DNA of 64,000 nt. It comes from Guyanagaster necrorhizus (Eukaryota; Basidiomycota; Agaricomycetes; Agaricales; Physalacriaceae). Below are positions 58,265-64,000 of this stretch, piece by piece. The stretch spans positions 850,524 through 914,523 of the forward strand of contig NW_025064887.1 in NCBI RefSeq assembly GCF_019112545.1, read 5' to 3'. Within the stretch, counting starts at the first letter, position 1. Every line of letters begins with the position of its first letter. Made by a program: the position numbers and the translations under genes. The notes beneath the pieces are model-generated. The model did not search any database, was not told where the DNA came from, and saw only the letters and a program-made list of their open reading frames with translations.

Positions 58265-60781
58265 TGGCTTAATTTAAGGATAATTCATAATCATATATAG
58301 CATCATCTACATTTATGTGTTGTTTGTTTATCCACTGATTAGATTCCAGTCCATATTCCTTCCAGCTGACAAGATAGTCAATGGTTGTTTTTATGCCTCT
58401 GCCTCATGCCTTTATATGTTGGATTTTGTGATTTAGAACCTGATCAACTTTATAGTGTTCTTCATCTTCAATCAGATCAGGTGGTGGTGGTTGTTTTTGG
58501 TTAGAGAAGGTGGGGGCAATGAATGGGGTTAAAAGAGTCTTGTTGAATATATTATAGATATACTATGTGAGTGGTAGTCAGAGTTTATAGATGGAAATGC
58601 TGATCTTCTTTGTGATTGTGAAGAGACCAGTGCATTTATCATCAAGTTTATGCTTTGGATGAGAGAGGTGGAGGTTCATTGTATCAAGTCAGACTTTGTC
58701 ATTGACTTTATATGAGTGTGCTGATCATCAGTGTTTGTCATATTGTGCCTTCATGATATTGGCAGCCTTTTAAAGTGCAGTTTCTATTTTGAGATGAATC
58801 TTTGCCATGTCTGTTGTGAAGTTGGTTGAAGCTGAAGTGGTTGTATGGGAGCATATAGTTTTAGTGATATTTGGATATTGACCATAATTGACAAAGAAGG
58901 GGGTTTTACCAGTAGAAGAGTGAATACAGTTGTTATATTGGAAGACTGCAAGTGTCAGCCATTTGGTCCAATCATCTTAGTGGTAATTGATGAACATGTG
59001 AAGGTATTTTTCAATTTCTTGGTTGACACATTTTATCTGATCATCTGTTTGCAGGTGGTAGATAGTTGAAGTGTTGCTATAGATATTAAGTAGATAGTAT
59101 AGATCATCTATGAACTTTGAGATAAATTGCAGCCTATGGTTTGAGATGATAATCTGTAGCATACTATATTTAGTGTAGACTTTATCTCAAAGCAGTTTTG
59201 TCTATCCTTCCAAAGACAGTTCTGTCAAACATGTCATCAGAATGATTGCTTTTGAGAAGCAATTGATGATGATAATGATAGCATCATAGCTATTGCAGTC
59301 TGAGAGTCCTATAACTATGTCGACCAATATATGAGTTCATAGCTGTGTTGAAACCTCATTCAGATGTAATGGTGCTGCATGAGCCCTGGTTGATGACTTG
59401 GCTCTTTAGTATATTTTGCATCTCTTAACATACCCCTCAATGTCCTTTGCTATCTTTGGCCACTAGTATTCCCTTAGTACCAACTCCTTTATCTTGGCTA
59501 TTCCTGGATATTCAGCTGTCATGTGATTATGGCTCATTGCTATAATCTCTTCTCATAGCAATTGATCTCATAGAATATAAAGTCATCCATTATAGAAGAG
59601 GAGGTTGTGATTCTGGGAGATGCTGTGTTCATAGTTTAAGGATGTTAGTATCTCCTGATCTCATAAACTGAGTTGGCATATAGCACTGCAAATCTTGTCA
59701 TGTATCTCCTTCTCTATCAGCATGATCATTGTCTAGAAGTGCTCAGTTTGAGCAATACTATCCCTTTATTATCTTCTTCCCTTTGATCATGATTGGCCCT
59801 TTGACTGAGCAAGTCTGTCTTCTTATTTGCTGTGCTAGCCTTATGATAGAGCATGTGCTGATATTCAGATAATTCTGTCACCCATTAGGCTTGTCAGTGA
59901 TTGAGCTTCTGAGAGAGTTGAAAGTATCAGAGGTTTTGGTGGTTGATCTATACTTTGAAGACTTGGGTGGCTCCAATAAGATAGTGTTGCCATTCTGCCA
60001 ATGTGAGCATGATAGCTAGAAGCTCCTTGTTGTAGATCTCATAATTCCTTTTTATTATTGTCAGTGCTTTAAAAAGGAATGTGATAGGTCTTTATTTCCC
60101 ATTCTATTCTTGTGATAGTACTGCCTCTATTGCTCCTTTGCTAGAATCTGCCTCAACTTGAAATTTTTCATTCTGGCTGAGGATTGCTAGAACTATATCC
60201 TCTGCTAGTCATTGTTTGAGCTCATTGAATGCTGACTGCTGGAATAATCTCCAGATTCAAGGTGTGTTTTCAGTGAGCTGGATTATGAGTCATACAATCT
60301 TGCTGTAGTCCTGTATAAATGGATGATAGAAGTTCATAAAACCAAAGAAGGATTATAACTTCTTCTTTTTAGTCAGTTTTGGCCATTCTATTACTCTAGC
60401 TATCTTGATCAGGTCTATCTGAATACTCTCTTCACTGATGATAACTCTCAGATACTCTGTTTCCAATATCTCAAATTCACACTCTTCAGCTTTGAGAAAT
60501 AATTTATTCTTTCTCATCAGCTTGAGTACTTGTTATATGAGTCATCAGTGCTTCTCTCTATTCTTTGACATTATAAGGATGTCATCCAGATAAATTGTTA
60601 CCTTCCTGATAGCAATGAGATCCTTGAAGATATTATTTATCATCTATTGGAAAGTGGCTGAGAAATTAGTTAAACTGAAGAACATAACTATTGGCTTGAA
60701 TAACTCCTAGTTAATTCTGAATGCAGTCAGTCATTCATTCTCTTCTTTGATTTGTATATTATTGTACTTCCATCAGACATT
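58265..60781 (-). mobile_element. Ty3/Gypsy chromovirus relic 2, interrupted at its 5' side
   Basis: Minus strand from 60781 downward: reverse transcriptase starts inside the fold (WKYNNIQIKEENE, MFFSLTNFSATFQ, YLDDILI near 60590), then RNase H, integrase (QFISKFIDDLYYLL, TIYHLQTDDQIKCVNQEIEK, about 59120-59000) and a chromodomain (EDEEHYKVDQVLNHKIQ, YLVSWKEYGLESNQW, about 58450-58320). Stops stand at conserved Trp/Arg positions. Its upstream part is cut where another LTR element begins at 60782. Confidence 0.8.
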
Positions 60782-61242
60782 TGTTATGATTTTCCATCCT
60801 TCATTTTGTTTAAACCCCTATTTATACTTAGTCAGGGCACCAGAACTAGTGCTTAAGACTGTGAGACAAGGCTTAGTCATCACAACTAGCCAAGTCTGTC
60901 ATTGTCTTTCACCACAACAGTTGCTTGATGATGCACAATCATTCTTTTATGTATGGTAACAATGCTCCAGTATAATGAGCACAGGAAGAGAGAAATACAC
61001 AATAAGTAGGTAGTATTATTAGCAAACACTAGCTAGTATTTAAGGAGCTCACTCTAGCTGGTAAAAACCCCAGCTTTGAGCTAAAGTTTATACATTCTCA
61101 TTCTACTCTCAAGCAAATCACAAAGCCTTGAAGTATAGGAAATCAACAACAGTACACCAAGTGGACTCTAATGAAAGGCTCAAGTGCAAAGCTATGTTAG
61201 TTTATCACATACTAGTTGATCACATGTGGCTTGAACCTAACA
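60782..61242 (+). repeat. Left LTR, 461 bp
   Basis: Starts TGTTATGAT and ends CCTAACA (short inverted ends TGTTA/TAACA). Matches 63729-64000 along its first 270 bases: CTATTTATACTTAGTCAGGG, TTTTATGTATGGT, ATATTATTAGCAAAC (here GTATTATTAGCAAAC) and GTATTTAAGG, a TATA-like site. Confidence 0.7.
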
Positions 61243-61675
61243 ATTAGCTTGAAGCTTTGCCTTCTCTTTCTCAAGCCCAATTGTGCTGAGAAACCGAATG
61301 CCATCAGCAACTACTGCAGACCTAAATCATAACTTCTTTGAACTGATACCTTCCATTATCAAAATGCTACTAAGACTTCTCGCCATTATCACCCTTTGCT
61401 GCAGATGACAATTAGTTACTATTTGGATAGTCAGGCACTATCAAGCATTTCAACAGATATGTACCATTCTTTGAAACATAACCCCAGATCTATCTTTCCA
61501 TGACATCCCTGCCTCTATCAGAGTGTCTTTCCAGCCACAAGGACAACCCATATCTAAAGCCAAGTCTAGCAGCCTGGATTCAGGGAGCCCTCAGGAAGAA
61601 GAGGGACTCTGATACTCCTCTCAATGACCCAACAGAAACTGCAACTCTGCTCTCACAGGATTCTGAAACCTTTAG

Positions 61676-62041
61676 ATGACAAATGTTGCCCAAGAGCCTG
61701 AAGAGATCCCCAACAACATCTCTTCAACTCTCACCAGCTCTTCCATCTCTCTAGTCATCCTAGGGATTGGAAACCATGCTCAGGACTCTCTTGATATCAC
61801 TCAAATGGCTCTGAGACACCAGACAGCCCTCAACTTCCTCCACCATTCTCTCTATGCTATCCCTAAGTCAAGCCCATCTATCGGCAGGCTGAAGATTGAT
61901 GATCCCCATAGAAGGAGTATCTACCAGGATTTCATGAATGTGGAGCTCACCATTGCTGTGGCAGAGGACCCCCATAACAACCTTCATGTCAGGAGCCAAC
62001 CAGAAGCAGGGACAACTAGTGCAAGAGGAAGAATTGCCTGA
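61676..62041 (+). CDS. Gag-like frame of the non-autonomous LTR element
   Basis: Open frame of 121 codons (MTNVAQEPEEIPNNISSTLT...). Polar N-terminus, then a helical stretch (ALRHQTALNFLHHSLYAI). No zinc knuckle. Position after the left LTR suggests a gag relic; the function is inferred from position only. Further open pieces at 62170-62480 and 63037-63231 may belong to the same former protein. Confidence 0.35.
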   Translation: MTNVAQEPEEIPNNISSTLTSSSISLVILGIGNHAQDSLDITQMALRHQTALNFLHHSLYAIPKSSPSIGRLKIDDPHRRSIYQDFMNVELTIAVAEDPHNNLHVRSQPEAGTTSARGRIA

Positions 62042-62104
62042 GACAGAATCATACAACAAGTTTTCCTAGACTGGGATCTTACAGTCCCCTTTGACTATAA
62101 CACT

Positions 62105-62110
<6 letters not shown>

Positions 62111-62152
<42 letters not shown>
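62111..62152 (+). repeat. (CAG)14 microsatellite
   Basis: Fourteen uninterrupted CAG units just after the gag-like frame. Reads as poly-Gln or poly-Ser depending on frame. Likely length-variable. Confidence 0.95.
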
Positions 62153-62154
<2 letters not shown>

Positions 62155-63728
62155 TCAGGTCCACTGAACAGAAGTACAGCAGGCCCAAGAGGAGCTTGCT
62201 GACTATGTCCAGACAGAGGCTCAGTGAAGATATGAAGAAGCAGAGTATGACAGATAGAGATGATGACAACAATGACTGGAAGAGGCTAAAAGGCTGGGAT
62301 CAGCCTCTCCCAGCTAGTATGGGCTCTGAACTGACTTATCAGAATCCTCTTTTAGAGAGTCTGACTCAGAATCTGACCTATGGGAAGGACCAAGAAGCAC
62401 CATCACCAGAAGTGAAGCCATCAGAAGAAGCTGTGCCACAGAAGGCAATTGTCCCTCTTCCCTTCAATATTTCACCAGAATAGATACCATCCCCTCTGAC
62501 ACTGACTCTATCCTTAGAGCCTATGGGCTCAGAGTACCAGACAATGCCCACATCTCTGACTGGACCCTCTAGCAATTCCTGAGAAGCAGAGTCACTCACC
62601 AGTTTCTTGATCCCAGGTTCCAGCAAAACTTCAGCCTCTATAGCCAAGAACTGGAGAGAGAGAGTGCACAGAGGGATGTGATACAGCTGGCTCTCTAACA
62701 TCCCCATCCAGCAGGCAGCCCCAGGACCCAATCCAAGTACTGCTAGATCTAGCACCAGAAACAACAATGGGCTCTCCAGTGATGCTCAGGTCAGTTGTTC
62801 TGTCTATCTATGACCCATCCACCAGTTCCCTCCTTGAAGGAGGAGACAGCAGGGATGAGGGTGATAAGGAAAACAGTGAGGGGCCTTTCACATTAAAATG
62901 ATTTATGAAATATGCCAACAAAGACATTGATGAAGAAGTATTAAGAGAAGAAATGGAATGAGAAAGAGAAAAAGAATATTGAGGACTATATGAGCAAGGG
63001 ATGCTCTTCTTGTGGAGGAATGTCTGATGGAGGGCTATGCCTCTAGGACTAAAGTATAAAAATACAGATGAAACTAAAAAACAGGATCTTTTACAATATG
63101 CAGCAACAAAATACACCTGGAAAGAATATGGCCAACAGCATCCAGAAGACCCTCTCAAGCTGATGCCCTCATATCAAGCCAAGAACCAGCCAAAACCAAT
63201 GCCAAGCTCTCCACCTGTCTCACTAAAGTAAGCCATGTATACAGCACCATCTATTCATAACACTGAAACCTTGAATCTGTCAATCTGAAGTATGGCATAC
63301 CGAGTCACCAGAACCTGACATCAGCTAGGCCCCTCAGCACCATGGCATGAAGGGTTCTGAAATCTCTGGACTGGCAAAGAGAGCCAACTTCTTGGTGGAC
63401 AGCCACTCTCTGATCGAGCAGAGACTAGTGGGGCTGGAAAGGAACCAATGCAAGATGACTCTGAGGCTATCTGCCTTAGATTCACTATACAAGATGGAGT
63501 CATCATACAAATAGATGCCACTCCAAAAGAAAGTCTGATTGCCAATGACCACTCTCTTCATTCATTTCTGAGACTCCCATAAGAATGGGCTTGGCCCTCC
63601 TTCTCAGAGTGGCCCAATCTGATGAGTGCTTTATCTGAGAATGCTGCCATCCTACAATGCCAACCTGACCTATTACAAAAGCCCCACCTCTTCAAGAGAG
63701 CTTCTGATGATATTGATCAATTCTTAGT

Positions 63729-64000
63729 TGTTATGATTTTTCCTTTTCTTTCATTGTTGACCCCTATCTAGGCTTAGTCAAGGCATCAAAAGGCAAGTGC
63801 TTAGGACCATGAGAAGACTTAAGTCATCACAACAACTGATTTCATCATAGTTCTTCAATGTGACTGATGCTCAATGACAAGCACACAATCAACCTTTTAT
63901 GTATGGTTGTGATGCCCAAAAACAATGAACACCCAGGATAGAGAAACACACAATTAGTACTCGATATTATTAGCAAACTATGAACTGTATTTAAGAAGGC
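63729..64000 (+). repeat. Right LTR, truncated by window edge
   Basis: Begins TGTTATGATTTTTCC and runs to the end of the window, in the same order as the left LTR, with many substitutions. The two LTRs have diverged strongly, so the insertion is old or the copies mutated fast. Confidence 0.7.

Larger units (their letters stand above)
53770..64000. other. AT-rich, CpG-depleted retrotransposon island
   Basis: From just after the membrane-protein gene to the window edge the DNA changes abruptly: AT-rich and nearly free of CG dinucleotides. I found almost none from 53.8 to 59.3 kb and only a handful after, while the left part has them every few bases. TG and CA are common. All recognisable content is LTR retrotransposon remains full of stops. 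This fits long-term cytosine methylation and deamination of silenced repeats. Confidence 0.75.
60782..64000 (+). mobile_element. LTR retrotransposon with gag-like frames but no pol seen, inserted in relic 2
   Basis: Two direct copies of an LTR (60782-61242 and from 63729 to the edge) flank a 2.5-kb interior. The interior has polar, Ser/Gln/Glu-rich frames on the plus strand and no recognisable protease, reverse transcriptase or integrase. It may be a non-autonomous element moved by the related chromovirus. The left LTR starts inside the reverse-transcriptase frame of relic 2. Confidence 0.7.

Noticed and set aside
62066..62272. Poly-Leu minus-strand frame, looking like a membrane protein
   Set aside because: Produced by the (CAG)14 microsatellite read on the other strand.
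1..64000. CRISPR arrays, bacterial operons, rRNA genes, tRNA genes
   Set aside because: Intron-rich eukaryotic DNA; no regularly spaced repeats, no rRNA blocks, and no convincing tRNA A/B boxes were seen by eye. A tRNA scan would be needed to be certain.

Overview
The window is nuclear DNA of a filamentous basidiomycete, most likely an Agaricomycete. The genes are cut into many short exons by introns of about 45-60 nt. The protein set (secreted catalase, GMC oxidoreductase, heme-thiolate peroxidase, FAD monooxygenase, basidiomycete-type multi-pass membrane protein, fungal Copia and chromovirus elements) also fits. The species cannot be told from the sequence alone. Exon maps below were built by hand from family motifs and reading-frame closure; boundaries may be off by one or two bases.

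Layout. 1-2756: a minus-strand GMC oxidoreductase gene split by a minus-strand Copia LTR retrotransposon that runs off the left edge. 2757-6914: mostly non-coding, with one weak small gene and an old direct repeat. 6915-16554: three plus-strand metabolic genes: a secreted catalase, a peroxisome-tagged acyl-CoA/4-coumarate-CoA ligase, and an FAD monooxygenase with one premature TGA. Between the last two lies a decayed beta-family gene carrying a 5'-truncated LINE with a clean 13-bp target duplication. 16.7-26.7 kb: an array of two unknown families, called alpha and beta here. It holds one intact alpha gene (18380-19628), one intact beta gene (22545-23554) and several pseudogene copies, as tandem alpha-beta units with a third conserved stretch on the other strand. 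27.3-40.5 kb: conserved housekeeping and meiotic genes: an insulin-degrading-enzyme-type M16 protease, CKS1, the meiotic helicase HFM1/MER3 (about 39 exons) and a small Zn2Cys6-like protein. CKS1 and HFM1 diverge from a 196-bp spacer holding two MluI cell-cycle boxes. 40.8-47.2 kb: F-box pseudogenes, a heme-thiolate peroxidase pseudogene lacking its heme-ligand exon, and a C2H2 zinc-finger gene. 50.7-53.7 kb: an intact 783-residue multi-pass membrane protein. 53.8-64 kb: an abrupt change to AT-rich DNA almost without CpG, made of nested, heavily mutated LTR retrotransposons.

How the parts relate. The left third is rich in redox and aromatic metabolism genes, but several are broken by transposons or nonsense codons, so it is not clearly a working cluster. 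CKS1 and HFM1 probably share S-phase or meiotic control. The right end looks like methylated, silenced heterochromatin. The alpha/beta array is the most novel element: two unrecognised, repeatedly co-duplicated protein families of unknown function.
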